The translations under genes and the position numbers were made by a program. DNA of 64,000 nucleotides from positions 186,001 to 250,000 of the forward strand of contig NZ_JBBUTH010000008.1 of assembly GCF_038066595.1 (NCBI RefSeq), read 5' to 3'. The notes beneath the pieces were generated by a model. It made no database searches. It had not been told where the DNA came from and worked only from the letters and a program-made list of their open reading frames with translations. This stretch comes from Pseudaquabacterium inlustre (GTDB lineage Bacteria; Pseudomonadota; Gammaproteobacteria; Burkholderiales; Burkholderiaceae_C). Below are positions 1 to 10,156 of the stretch, one piece after another (within the stretch, counting starts at the first letter, position 1; every line of letters begins with the position of its first letter).

Positions 1-1
1 G

Positions 2-133
2 CGCAGCCAGCTGGCGGCGCAGACGCAGGTGGCCTCGCGGCCGATGACGCTGGCCGAATCGGCCCGCTTCTTCGAGACCGAGACGGCGAAGTACCGCGCC
101 CTCGCTCGCCAGATCAAGCTGCAACCGCAGTGA
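2..133 (+). CDS. Bug-family (TctC-like) periplasmic solute-binding protein, C-terminal tail only
   Basis: Only the last 43 codons lie in the window, ending in TGA at 131-133. The residues around PMTLAESARFFETETAKY resemble the C-terminal helix of Bug (Bordetella uptake gene) receptors, the periplasmic substrate-binding components of tripartite tricarboxylate transporters, which are very abundant in Burkholderiales. Ten bases separate the stop from the downstream amidohydrolase start, so the two are probably cotranscribed and the ligand may be an amide or acyl-amino acid. The ligand is an inference; the family call rests on a short fragment. Confidence 0.7.
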   Translation, partial: RSQLAAQTQVASRPMTLAESARFFETETAKYRALARQIKLQPQ

Positions 134-143
134 GCCCACAGCC

Positions 144-1430
144 ATGAACGACCACGTCAGCCCGGCCTTGCTGGCCCTGAACGGTGCCGATCCGATGGCC
201 TCGCTGGCCACGCTGGATGCGCTGCGCGACGCCGCGCCCGAGTTCGTGGCGCTGCGCCGCGACATCCACCGCCACCCTGAGCTGGGCTTTGACGAACACC
301 GCACCAGCGCGCTGGTGGCCGAGCGCCTGCAGGCCTGGGGTTACACGGTGCACCGCGGCCTGGGCGGCACCGGCGTGGTGGGCACGCTGCAGCGCGGCAG
401 CGGCACGCGGCGGCTGGGCATCCGCGCCGACATGGACGCGCTGCCGATCACCGAGGCCAACACCTTCGCCCATGCCAGCTGCCATGCCGGCGTGATGCAT
501 GCCTGCGGCCACGACGGCCACACCGCCATGCTGCTGGCCGCCGCGCGCCACCTGGCGACGCACGGCCAGTTCAGCGGCACGCTGAACCTGATCTTCCAGC
601 CGGCCGAGGAAGGCCAGGGCGGCGCGCTGTGCATGATGGCCGACGGCCTGTTCGACCAGCACCCCTGCGACGCCGTGTTCGCGATGCACAACATGCCCGG
701 CATCGCCCAGGGTCGGCTGGTGTTCCGCGAGGGCGCGGCGATGGCCTCGTCCGACTACGCCACCGTCACGCTGCACGGCGTGGGCGGCCACGGCGCCATG
801 CCGCACCTGGCGCAAGACCCGGTGGTGGCGGCCGCCAGCATCGTGATGGCGCTGCAGACCGTGGTGTCGCGCAACATCGACCCGCTGCACACGGCGGTGG
901 TGACCGTGGGTGCGCTGCAGGCCGGCCAGGCCAACAACGTGATCCCGGCCAGCGCGCGGCTGGAGATCAGCGTGCGCGCGCTCGACCGTGACGTGCGCCG
1001 CACGCTGGAAGCGCGCATCAAGGCGCTGATCAGCGCCCAGGCCGAGAGCCTGGGCTGCACGGCGCAGATCGACTGGCGCCCCGGCTACACGGTGCTGGTG
1101 AACACGCCCGACGAAACCGCCTTCGCCCGCCAGGTGGGCCTGGAACTGCTGGGCGCCGGCCGCGTGACCGAGCAGGGCCCGCCGCTGACCGGCAGCGAGG
1201 ACTTCGCCTTCATGCTCGAGCGCGTGCCCGGCAGCTACCTGCTGATCGGCAATGGCGACGGCGCCGCGGTGGGCGACCATGCCCCGGCCCATGCCTGCAT
1301 GGTGCACAACCCCGGCTACGACTTCAACGACGACAACCTGGCCATCGGCGCCGCCTACTGGGTGCGGCTGGCCGAGCGCTTTCTCGCCGACCCCAAGACC
1401 CTGGACACGGAGGCTCCGCCGGCCCCCTGA
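144..1430 (+). CDS. M20-family metallo-amidohydrolase (hippurate hydrolase-like)
   Basis: This 428-residue cytoplasmic enzyme belongs to the M20D amidohydrolases, which cleave N-acyl amino acids such as hippurate with a two-metal centre. Visible motifs are RHPELGFDE (about 44-52), MDALPI with the metal-ligand Asp at 98, CGHDGH at 121-126 and PAEEGQGG near 157-164. The length is close to normal for the family, with about 25 extra residues at the N-terminus. It follows the Bug-type receptor tail by 10 bases, so uptake and hydrolysis of an acyl-amino acid or amide may be coupled. The real substrate cannot be read from sequence; IAA-amino acid hydrolases share the same signature. Confidence 0.9.
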   Translation: MNDHVSPALLALNGADPMASLATLDALRDAAPEFVALRRDIHRHPELGFDEHRTSALVAERLQAWGYTVHRGLGGTGVVGTLQRGSGTRRLGIRADMDALPITEANTFAHASCHAGVMHACGHDGHTAMLLAAARHLATHGQFSGTLNLIFQPAEEGQGGALCMMADGLFDQHPCDAVFAMHNMPGIAQGRLVFREGAAMASSDYATVTLHGVGGHGAMPHLAQDPVVAAASIVMALQTVVSRNIDPLHTAVVTVGALQAGQANNVIPASARLEISVRALDRDVRRTLEARIKALISAQAESLGCTAQIDWRPGYTVLVNTPDETAFARQVGLELLGAGRVTEQGPPLTGSEDFAFMLERVPGSYLLIGNGDGAAVGDHAPAHACMVHNPGYDFNDDNLAIGAAYWVRLAERFLADPKTLDTEAPPAP

Positions 1431-1445
1431 TACCCTTTCGCTTCT

Positions 1446-1637
1446 GCAGGAGAGTGCCGGCACCGCCCCAGGCGGCGTCGGCCACCGAAGGCGCAAACTC
1501 CCATGCACGCTCAGGTCCCGTACTGCACACCACCATCGCCGTCTGGAGAGCCTTCACGCCCGGCGTGAAGCACCGAAGGAGCAAGGCCCGCGCACGGTGC
1601 GCGGCGCTGAATCTCTCAGGTACCGAGGACAGGGGGA
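1446..1637 (+). promoter_or_regulatory. Tandem glycine riboswitch (two aptamers)
   Basis: Two successive copies of the glycine aptamer core are visible. The first has GGAGAG at 1449-1454, CACCGAAGG near 1482 and a CTCAGGT stretch near 1510-1516. The second has GGAGAG near 1544, CACCGAAGGAGCAA at 1571-1584, then TCTCTCAGGTACCGAGGACA and a G-rich 3' strand ending at about 1637. The two-aptamer arrangement with a short linker is the classic glycine riboswitch. It sits 64 bases before the ATG of the DadA-like gene, so it should switch that gene on or off with glycine. A hairpin (TCCGGC and GCCGGA around 1650-1670) between the aptamer and the start may belong to the expression platform. Confidence 0.93.
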
Positions 1638-1700
1638 GCGGCAAGCCCGATCCGGCATCCATCGCGCCGGACGCGGGCACCCGTTTGTGGAGTGCTTCCC

Positions 1701-2954
1701 ATGCATGTGATCGTCCTCGGCGCCGGCCTGCTCGGCGTGACCTCGGCCTGGTTCCTGCGCCAGCAGGGCCATGACGTGACGGTGATCGACCGCCAGGCCA
1801 GCCCGGCCGCGGAGACCAGCTTCGCCAACGGCGGCCAGGTGTCGGTGAGCCATGCCGAGCCCTGGGCCAACCCCGGCGCGCCGGCCAAGCTGCTGAAGTG
1901 GCTGGGCCGCGAGGACGCGCCGCTGCTGTTCCGCCTGCGCGCCGACCCCGCGCAATGGCGCTGGGGCCTGGAGTTCCTTCGCCAGTGCACGCCCGGCCGC
2001 ACGCGCCACAACATCCTGCAGATCGTGCGCCTGGGCACCTACAGCCGCGCCACGCTGCAGCAGCTGCGCCAGGAGATCGGCCTGCAGTACGAGCAGCGCA
2101 CCCAGGGCATCCTGCACTTCTACACCTCGGCGGCCGAGTTCGAGGCCGCCGTGGCCCCGGCCGAGCAGATGCGGGCGCTGGGCTGCGAGCGCCGCCTGGT
2201 CTCGGCCGACGAGGCCGTGGCCATCGAGCCGGCGCTGCGCCACATCCGCCCGCAACTGGCCGGCGCCACCTACACGGCCGAGGACGAATCGGGTGACGCC
2301 CACCGCTTCGTGCAGGAACTCGCCAAGCGCTGCGCCGCGGCCGGCGTGCAGTTCCGCATGAGCCACACCGTGACCGCGCTGCGCCAGGCCGGCGGCCAGA
2401 TCGACCATGTGGAGGCCACCGATGCCGAGGGCCGCTTCCAGCGCCTGAAGGCCGACGCCTATGTGCTGGCCATGGGCTCGCTGAGCCCGCGGCTGGCTGC
2501 GCCGCTGGGCATCCGCCTGCCGATCTACCCGGCCAAGGGCTACTCGGTGACCATGCCGGTGAAGGATGCGGCCATGGCGCACCAGGTGTCGCTGACCGAC
2601 GACGAGTACAAGCTCGTCTTCTCACGCCTGGGCGACCGCCTGCGCATCGCCGGCACCGCCGAACTCAACGGCTACGACCGCGACCTGAACCGCGTGCGCT
2701 GCGAGGCCATCGTGCGCCGCGTGGAAGAAGTGTTCCCCGGCGCCGGCGACACCACGCAGGCCCAGTTCTGGACCGGCCTGCGCCCGGCCACGCCCAGCAA
2801 CGTGCCCATCATCGGCCGCAGCAAGCTCGCCAACCTGTTCATGAACACCGGCCACGGCACGCTGGGCTGGACCCATGCCTGCGGCTCGGGCAAGAGCATT
2901 GCGCGCATCGTCAGCGGCCTGCGGCCGGAGGTGGCGTTCTCGTTCGCCGCCTGA
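1701..2954 (+). CDS. dadA: FAD-dependent D-amino acid dehydrogenase (DadA family)
   Basis: The 417-residue protein starts with a Rossmann FAD-binding motif (GAGLLG at residues 7-12) and reads throughout like the small subunit of D-amino acid dehydrogenase, a membrane-associated flavoenzyme that deaminates D-amino acids to 2-oxo acids. The conserved end (TGHGTLGWTHACGSGK) is typical of DadA. ATG 1701 is preferred over an upstream in-frame GTG at 1692 because GGAG at 1689-1692 is well placed for the ATG. The gene lies directly behind a tandem glycine riboswitch, which suggests glycine or a glycine-linked amino acid as substrate or signal. A glycine-oxidase-like specificity is possible. Confidence 0.9.
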   Translation: MHVIVLGAGLLGVTSAWFLRQQGHDVTVIDRQASPAAETSFANGGQVSVSHAEPWANPGAPAKLLKWLGREDAPLLFRLRADPAQWRWGLEFLRQCTPGRTRHNILQIVRLGTYSRATLQQLRQEIGLQYEQRTQGILHFYTSAAEFEAAVAPAEQMRALGCERRLVSADEAVAIEPALRHIRPQLAGATYTAEDESGDAHRFVQELAKRCAAAGVQFRMSHTVTALRQAGGQIDHVEATDAEGRFQRLKADAYVLAMGSLSPRLAAPLGIRLPIYPAKGYSVTMPVKDAAMAHQVSLTDDEYKLVFSRLGDRLRIAGTAELNGYDRDLNRVRCEAIVRRVEEVFPGAGDTTQAQFWTGLRPATPSNVPIIGRSKLANLFMNTGHGTLGWTHACGSGKSIARIVSGLRPEVAFSFAA

Positions 2955-2970
2955 CCGGGCGGCCGGGGCG

Positions 2971-3795
2971 TCAGGCCTTCAACGCCGGCACCACCGCCGC
3001 CAGCAGCTTGGCGGCCTGGTCGGCCGTGGCGCTGGCGGTGTTCAGCGTGTGGGCGTGGCTGAGGTTCTCGTCGGCCATGCCGGCGCCCATGTTGGTCAGC
3101 ATCGACAGGCCCAGCACCTTCAGGCCGGCATGGCGGGCCAGGATGGTCTCGGGCACGGTGCTCATGCCCACCGCCTGCGCGCCCAGCAGCCGCAGCATGC
3201 GGATCTCGGCCGGCGTCTCGAACTGCGGGCCCAGCACCCAGGCGTAGACGCCCTCGTGCACCGTGATGCCGGCGGCGCTGGCGGCGGCGGCGGCCTGGTC
3301 GCGCAGCGCGGCGTCGTAGGCGTTGACCATGTCGACGAAGCGCTGGTTGTCGGTCTCGCCGTGCAGCGGCGTGCGTTGCACGATGTTCAGGTGGTCGCTG
3401 ATCAGCATCAGCGAGCCCGGCGGCATGGCCGGATCGAGGCTGCCGGCGGCATTGGTCAGCACCAGCGTGCCACAGCCGAGCGCGGCCAGCGTGCGGATGG
3501 CGCCCTTCATGCCGGCCGGATCGCCGGTCTCATAGGCATGCTTGCGGCCGCGCAGCAGGGCCACCGGGCGGTTGGCGATGCGGCCCAGGCGCAGCGTGCC
3601 GGCATGGCCGGCCACACCCAGCGCCGGAAAGGCCGGCAGCTGCGCATAGGGGATGTCGACCGGGTCCATCACCAGGCCGGCGATGCCGTCCCAGCCCGAG
3701 CCCAGCACGATGGCCAGTTCGGGCGTGTCGTCGCTGGCGCTGCGGATGCGTTCGACGCTGCGGCCGATCAGGTCGAGCAGTTGGGAATCGTTCAT
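2971..3795 (-). CDS. Purine nucleoside phosphorylase (trimeric class)
   Basis: This 274-residue enzyme phosphorolyses purine nucleosides to base and ribose 1-phosphate. The family motifs LGSGW (phosphate loop, about residue 31), GHAGTL, VLTNAAGSL and GMSTVPE are all present and the length is that of class II (PunA/XapA/DeoD2-type) phosphorylases rather than hexameric DeoD. Its ATG overlaps the TGA of the cytidine deaminase in an ATGA junction, so the two are translationally coupled. It is the last gene of the BMP-type nucleoside transport operon on this strand. Confidence 0.93.
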   Translation of the reverse strand: MNDSQLLDLIGRSVERIRSASDDTPELAIVLGSGWDGIAGLVMDPVDIPYAQLPAFPALGVAGHAGTLRLGRIANRPVALLRGRKHAYETGDPAGMKGAIRTLAALGCGTLVLTNAAGSLDPAMPPGSLMLISDHLNIVQRTPLHGETDNQRFVDMVNAYDAALRDQAAAAASAAGITVHEGVYAWVLGPQFETPAEIRMLRLLGAQAVGMSTVPETILARHAGLKVLGLSMLTNMGAGMADENLSHAHTLNTASATADQAAKLLAAVVPALKA

Positions 3796-4292
3796 GGGGC
3801 AGGGGGAAACGTGAGATGCGAAGGGCCGAAGCTGGCGGGCAGCAACTGGCCTAATGTGAATTGTGCGCGCACGGCATGCAGATCGGCCACCCACACCGGG
3901 CAATCGTCGGCGGCAAATTCGCGCAGGCGCTGGCGGCAGCCGCCGCAGGGGGTGACCGGCGCGTCCGCCACGCCCACCACCACGGCGCCCACGATGCGCG
4001 TGCCGCCGGCCAGCACCAGCGTGCCGATGGCCGTGGCCTCGGCGCACTGGCCCTGCGGGTAGGCCGCGTTCTCGACATTGCAGCCGGCGTGAATGCGGCC
4101 GTGTTCGTCCAGCAGCGCCGCGCCCACCAGAAAGCGCGAGTACGGCGCGTGGGCGCGCAGGCGGGCCGCGCGGGCGGCGGCCAGCAGAGCATCGAGGTGG
4201 TGCTCGAAGCGAGGCAAAGCCAGCGCCGGGCCGCCCCAAGCAGGCTTTGCGCCCCCGCGGGGGGCCGGCGCAACGCGACGGGGGGCGGACAT
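3792..4292 (-). CDS. cdd: Cytidine deaminase
   Basis: The 166-residue protein carries the zinc-dependent deaminase signatures CNVENAAYP, CAEATAI and TPCGGC, which supply the catalytic Glu and three Cys zinc ligands of homotetrameric cytidine deaminase; it converts (deoxy)cytidine to (deoxy)uridine. ATG 4292 overlaps the permease stop by one base (TAATG) and the gene ends in an ATGA overlap with the phosphorylase, so it is tightly embedded in the operon. Homologues normally begin close to the residues after position 25; here about 25 extra, low-complexity residues come from a palindromic GC-rich element that spans the start. A TTG at 4217 could start a standard-length protein but has no clear ribosome site. 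Confidence 0.93.
   Translation of the reverse strand: MSAPRRVAPAPRGGAKPAWGGPALALPRFEHHLDALLAAARAARLRAHAPYSRFLVGAALLDEHGRIHAGCNVENAAYPQGQCAEATAIGTLVLAGGTRIVGAVVVGVADAPVTPCGGCRQRLREFAADDCPVWVADLHAVRAQFTLGQLLPASFGPSHLTFPPAP
4230..4287. repeat. GC-rich palindromic intergenic-type element inside the 5' end of cdd
   Basis: The stretch contains the near-perfect palindrome GCCCCCGCGGGGGGC (4251-4265) flanked by CCCCAAGCAGGC and by G-rich runs. It resembles the short palindromic elements seen between genes elsewhere in this window (7338-7405 and 38261-38308). Here it overlaps coding sequence and supplies the N-terminal extension of the cytidine deaminase. That it is a dispersed repeat is inferred from resemblance, not from a genome-wide count. 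Confidence 0.5.
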
Positions 4293-5275
4293 TACCGTTC
4301 TTTCAGATAGGGCGTGCCCAAGGCCGCCGGCGCGCGCGCATGACCGATGAAGCCGGCCAGCAGCACCACGGTCAGCACATAGGGCAGGGCCTGGATGGCC
4401 TGCACCGGCACCTGGCCGCCGCCCAGCGCCGCCGGCAGCGCCACGCCCTGCAGGCGGATGGCCACGGCGTCCAGAAAGCCGAACAGCAGGCAGGCCCACA
4501 GCGCGGCCACCGGGCGCCACTTGCCGAAGATCATCGCCGCCAGCGCCATGTAGCCACGGCCGGCCGTCATGTGCGGCACGAAGTTGGCGTTCTGCGCCAG
4601 CACCAGGTAGGCGCCGGCCAGTGCGCACAGCACACCGTTCATCGCCAGTGCGCCGTAGCGCAGGCGCAGCACGCTCAGGCCGGCGGCATCCACCATGGCC
4701 GGGTTGTCGCCGGTGGCGCGCAGGCGCAGGCCCAGGCGGGTGCGGTACAGCAGCCACCACACGCCAGGCACCAGCGCCAGCGCCAGGTAGACCAGCGCGT
4801 TGTGGCCCGCCAGGCCCAGCCCCAGCACCGGGCCGATCACCGGGATGGCCTTCAGCGCCTCGCCCAGCGCCACCCCCTGCGGCCCCAGACGCACGGCATC
4901 GGGCAGGGCCGGCGTCTGCCCGCCCTGCTTGAACCAGGCGATGCCCAGCACGATGGTCAGGCCGGCGGCGATCATGGTCAGCGCCATGCCCATCACCACC
5001 TGGTCGCCGGTGTGGCTCACACACGCATAGCCGTGCAGCATCGACAGCGCCACGCCCACCATCAGCGCCGCGGCCAGCGCCAGCGGCCAGCTGCCGGTGA
5101 ACGCGCCCACGGCGCCCGCGGCAAAGGCCGAGAGCAGCATCTTGCCCTCCAGGCCCAGGTCGATGACGCCCGAGCGCTCGCTCAGCAGGCCGGCCAGCGC
5201 GCACAGGATCAGCGGGGTGGAGACCCGCAGCGTGGACGCCAGCAGGCCGCCCAGGAAGATCAGCGTGTCATCCAT
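4292..5275 (-). CDS. BMP-type nucleoside ABC transporter, permease 2
   Basis: This 327-residue, strongly hydrophobic protein (eight to ten predicted membrane segments) belongs to the BPD_transp_2 family, with LLSERSGVIDLGLEGKML near the N-terminus, the hallmark of the NupQ/YufQ-type permease of nucleoside importers. It would form the membrane channel together with the neighbouring permease. Its start overlaps the upstream permease by eight bases and its stop overlaps the cytidine deaminase start by one base, so subunits and salvage enzyme are made together. Confidence 0.92.
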   Translation of the reverse strand: MDDTLIFLGGLLASTLRVSTPLILCALAGLLSERSGVIDLGLEGKMLLSAFAAGAVGAFTGSWPLALAAALMVGVALSMLHGYACVSHTGDQVVMGMALTMIAAGLTIVLGIAWFKQGGQTPALPDAVRLGPQGVALGEALKAIPVIGPVLGLGLAGHNALVYLALALVPGVWWLLYRTRLGLRLRATGDNPAMVDAAGLSVLRLRYGALAMNGVLCALAGAYLVLAQNANFVPHMTAGRGYMALAAMIFGKWRPVAALWACLLFGFLDAVAIRLQGVALPAALGGGQVPVQAIQALPYVLTVVLLAGFIGHARAPAALGTPYLKER

Positions 5276-6398
5276 GCGCGGCTCCTGCGGCCACGGCAGC
5301 GCGCGGCTGTAGCGCCATCACCACGCGCGACAAGGCCGGCGCCGCCACGCGCGCCATGGCGCCCGAGAACAGCACGATCAGGCCCTGCAGCGTGGTCACC
5401 ATGTCGCGGCTGAATCCCGGCACCTCGAAGGCCAGCTCGGCGCCGCCCTGGTACAGCGCGCCGAACAGCAGCGCCGCCAGCACGATGCCCAGCGGGTGGT
5501 TGCGCCCGATCAGGCTGACCGCGATGCCGGTGAAGCCGGCGCCGGCCACGAAGTCCAGCAGCAGCTTGTGCTGCACGCCCGAGAGCTCATTGACGCCCAC
5601 CATGCCGGCCAGCGCGCCCGAGATCAGCATGGCCAGCATCACCTGGCGCCTGGGATGGATGCCGGCGTAGTGCGCGGCCTCGGGCGAGTGGCCCACGGCG
5701 CGCAGTTCGTAGCCGGCGCGCAGCCGCCACAGCAAGGCCCACACGCCAACCGCGGCGGCCAGGGCCAGCAGCAGGCTGGCGTTCAGCGGCGTGCGTGGCC
5801 ATTCGATGCCCAGGCCCGCCAGCAGTTCGTGCATGCCGGGCAGGTGGGCGCTGTCGGCGAAAGCCACGGTTTCCACCGTCATGCCGCCGGGCGCCTTCAG
5901 GTGGTTGACCAGCAGCCAGGCCAGCAGGGCCGACGCGATGAAGTTGAACATGATGGTGGTGATGACCACATGGCTGCCGCGCCAGGCCTGCAGCGCCGCC
6001 GGCACCGCCGCCCAGGCCGCGCCGAAGGCCATCGCCGCCACCACCGCCAGCGGCAGCATCAGCACCGCCGGCAGGCTGTTGCCGAAGGCCAGCGACACGG
6101 CCGCCACGCCCAGGCCGCCCACCATGGCCTGGCCCTCGCCGCCGATGTTGAACAGCCCGCCATGGAAGGCCACGGCCACCGCCAGGCCGGTGAAGGTGAA
6201 GGTGGTGGCGTAGTACAGCGTGTAGCCCAGGCCCGAGCGCGTGCCGAAGGCGCCCTTGACCAGTTGCGTGATGACCTGCACCGGGTCGAGCCCGATCACG
6301 GCCACGACGATGGCGCTGACGGCCAGGGCCATGGCCAGGTTGATCAGCGGCAGCAGGCCGATGTCGGCCCAGCGGGGCAGTTCGACGGGCCGGCTCAC
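5268..6398 (-). CDS. BMP-type nucleoside ABC transporter, permease 1
   Basis: The 376-residue membrane protein is the second BPD_transp_2 permease (NupP/YufP type). The segment FHGGLFNIGGEGQAMVGG around residues 78-96 is the conserved cytoplasmic loop that contacts the ATPase. The protein is longer than its partner because of a longer N-terminal segment, as usual for this pair. ATG 6398 overlaps the end of the upstream dehydratase-like gene by four bases. Confidence 0.92.
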   Translation of the reverse strand: MSRPVELPRWADIGLLPLINLAMALAVSAIVVAVIGLDPVQVITQLVKGAFGTRSGLGYTLYYATTFTFTGLAVAVAFHGGLFNIGGEGQAMVGGLGVAAVSLAFGNSLPAVLMLPLAVVAAMAFGAAWAAVPAALQAWRGSHVVITTIMFNFIASALLAWLLVNHLKAPGGMTVETVAFADSAHLPGMHELLAGLGIEWPRTPLNASLLLALAAAVGVWALLWRLRAGYELRAVGHSPEAAHYAGIHPRRQVMLAMLISGALAGMVGVNELSGVQHKLLLDFVAGAGFTGIAVSLIGRNHPLGIVLAALLFGALYQGGAELAFEVPGFSRDMVTTLQGLIVLFSGAMARVAAPALSRVVMALQPRAAVAAGAAHG

Positions 6399-7324
6399 AG
6401 GCAGGGATCTTTCATCGGGACAGCTTCTGCAGCGGTGCCGCCGGCCACCGGAAATCCGACGGGCAGCACCTCGGGCGATTCATCATCCAGCTGGCGCAGC
6501 ACCTCGGCCCAGCCGTGGCGCGGCTGCCAGCCCAGCGCGCGCTGGGCGCGGCTGGCGTCGTAGACGCGGTCGATGCCGGCGGGCAGCGCCCAGCCGCGGG
6601 CCGCGAAGGCAGCGGCCAGTTCGGGCACGCGCTGGCGGATCAGCGCGGCGGCATCGGTCTTCAGCGCCACGGCATCGGCGGGCTGGAAGGGCGTGGCGCC
6701 GCTGAGCAGGTAGGTACGGGTGCCGGGCTGCGCCTGGGCCAGCGCCAGCGCATGGGCCTCGGCCACATCCCGCGCATCGATGCCGCGATGCAGGCGCGCC
6801 ACGGCCATGGCCGGTGCCGGTTCGGCGAAACAGCGGCCCATGCGCAGCACGGTGAGGCCGAAGGCGCCGGCATCGGCCCAGCGCGCCAGCAGCGCTTCGG
6901 CCGCCAGCTTGCTGCGGTGGTAGACGGTGCGCGGCTGCGGCACGGTGTCTTCGTCCACCCAGCCCGCCGCGTGGACCGGCGTGCTGGCCGCGCCGTACAG
7001 CGCCGTGGTGCTGGTGTAGACGAGGTGGCCCACGCCGGCCGCGCAGGCGGCGCGCGCCAGCGCCTCGGTGGCCTGCACGTTGACGCGCTCGAACTCGGCA
7101 TCGGGCACCTGGCCCACCTGCGGCGCATGCAGCGCGGCGCAGTGCACCACCGCATCCACGCCCGCCAGGGCGCGCTGCAGCAGCGCGGCATCGGCCAGAT
7201 CGCCCACCCAGTGCGCGGTGGACGAGGGCACGCGGTCCAGGCCCTGCACGGCGTGGTCGCGCGACAGGCGCCGCATCAGCGCGCGGCCGATGCGGCCGCT
7301 GGCGCCGGTGACGAGAACCTTCAC
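6395..7324 (-). CDS. NAD(P)-dependent epimerase/dehydratase family protein (extended SDR)
   Basis: This 309-residue protein starts with the glycine-rich NAD(P) motif VTGASGRIG (residues 4-12) and has a YHRSK sequence (about 135-139) matching the catalytic YxxxK of extended short-chain dehydrogenases. The C-terminal part (about 225-290) is typical of sugar-nucleotide epimerase relatives. It is unusual inside a BMP nucleoside importer operon: it sits between the ATPase and permease genes and its stop overlaps the permease start by four bases. A role in metabolising the imported sugar or nucleoside moiety is possible but not shown; the exact reaction is unknown. Confidence 0.85.
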   Translation of the reverse strand: MKVLVTGASGRIGRALMRRLSRDHAVQGLDRVPSSTAHWVGDLADAALLQRALAGVDAVVHCAALHAPQVGQVPDAEFERVNVQATEALARAACAAGVGHLVYTSTTALYGAASTPVHAAGWVDEDTVPQPRTVYHRSKLAAEALLARWADAGAFGLTVLRMGRCFAEPAPAMAVARLHRGIDARDVAEAHALALAQAQPGTRTYLLSGATPFQPADAVALKTDAAALIRQRVPELAAAFAARGWALPAGIDRVYDASRAQRALGWQPRHGWAEVLRQLDDESPEVLPVGFPVAGGTAAEAVPMKDPCL

Positions 7325-7337
7325 TGGACAACCCTCC

Positions 7338-7403
7338 GGTCACTGCGTGACCACCTCCCCGAGGGAGGAACGCGCTCCCTTCGGAGCGGCCGTGCGGGAG
7401 CGC

Positions 7404-7405
<2 letters not shown>
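7338..7405. repeat. Cluster of short palindromes in the ATPase/SDR gap
   Basis: The 79-base gap between two operon genes holds several consecutive perfect inverted repeats: GGTCAC-TGC-GTGACC (7338-7352), CCTCCC-CGA-GGGAGG (7354-7368), CGCTCC-CTTC-GGAGCG (7373-7388) and GAGCGCTC (7398-7405), the last touching the ATPase stop codon. In RNA these would form a row of hairpins. They could stabilise the upstream message, attenuate downstream expression, or be a dispersed REP-like element. Confidence 0.6.
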
Positions 7406-8977
<1,572 letters not shown>

Positions 8978-8978
<1 letters not shown>

Positions 8979-9964
8979 CAGTACTTGCAGCTGTTGTCCG
9001 CCATGTAGTCCGCGACCTTGATCTTGCCGGCAATGATGTCGGCCTTGGCCGCGTCGACCTTCTTCTTCATGTCGGCGGACACCAGCTTCTCGTTGTGCTT
9101 GTCCAGCGCGTAGTCCACGCCGCCTTCCTTCAGGCCCAGCACGGTGAGCTGACCCGGGTTGGTCTTCTTGAACAGGTTGTAGACGGCCACGTCCACGCGC
9201 TTGACCATGCTGGTCAGCATCACGCCGGGGTGCAGGTGGTTCTGGTTGCTGTCCACGCCGATGGCCAGCTTGCCACCGTCCTTGGCGGCCTGGTACACGC
9301 CCACGCCGGTGCCGCCGGCGGCAGCGAACACCACGTCCACGCCCTTGGCGAACTGCGCCTTGGCCAGTTCACCGCCACGGGTGGGGTCGTTCCACGCGGC
9401 CGGCGTGGTGCCGGTCATGTTGCTGGTCACTTCCACCTTGGGGTTGGCGTACTTGGCGCCCTGCTCGTAGCCGCACTGGAACTTGCGGATCAGCGGGATG
9501 TCCATGCCGCCGACGAAGCCCACCTTGCCGCTCTTGCTGGCCAGCGCGGCCATCATGCCGACCAGGAACGAGCCTTCGTGCTCCTTGAACACCACCGATT
9601 CGACGTTGGGCAGCTTGACCACCGAGTCGATGATGGCGAACTGCTGCTTGCCGAACTCCTTGGCCACCTTCTCCACCGTGCTGGCCTGGGCGAAGCCCAC
9701 GCCGACGATCGGGTTGGCGCCCTTGTCGGCCATGCGGCGCATGGCCTGCTCGCGCTGGGCCTCGTTGCTGATCTCGAAGTCGAGATAACCCTTGCCGCCG
9801 GCTTCCTTCTTCCAGCGCTCGGCGCCGTTGTAGGCCGCTTCGTTGAAGCTCTTGTCGAACTTGCCGCCCATGTCGTAGATCACGGCCGGGTCGGCGTGGG
9901 CGACGTTGGCGCCCAGGGCCAGGGTGGCGGCCAGGGCGAGGCGGGTGCGCAGCGAGGTGTTCAT
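8978..9964 (-). CDS. BMP-family nucleoside-binding lipoprotein-like/periplasmic protein
   Basis: The 328-residue product has a signal peptide ending in NVAHA (cleavage near residue 24) and then VIYDMGGKFDKSFNE, the conserved first strand of BMP (PnrA/TmpC-like) receptors, which bind purine nucleosides in a cleft between two lobes. No lipobox Cys is visible, so it is probably soluble in the periplasm. It is the first gene of the minus-strand operon and overlaps the ATPase start. Adenosine deaminase is transcribed divergently from the 192-base region upstream, and together with the downstream salvage enzymes this points to nucleosides as cargo. Confidence 0.93.
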
Positions 9965-10156
9965 GTTGGGATGGTCCCCGGGGTTGCTTGACGTGGCGGG
10001 CAGGATAGCAAGACTCACGCCGACTTGGACTCCGTACATGCCATCCAAACCGCCACCCAGGCCCCGCAGGCAGGGGCCGGCGCAGTGCCGGCGTGCGGAA
10101 CCGGCCGGCCCAGGGACATCGGCCCCGGCCGCCAGGGCCGCGGGTAGCATCGCGCG

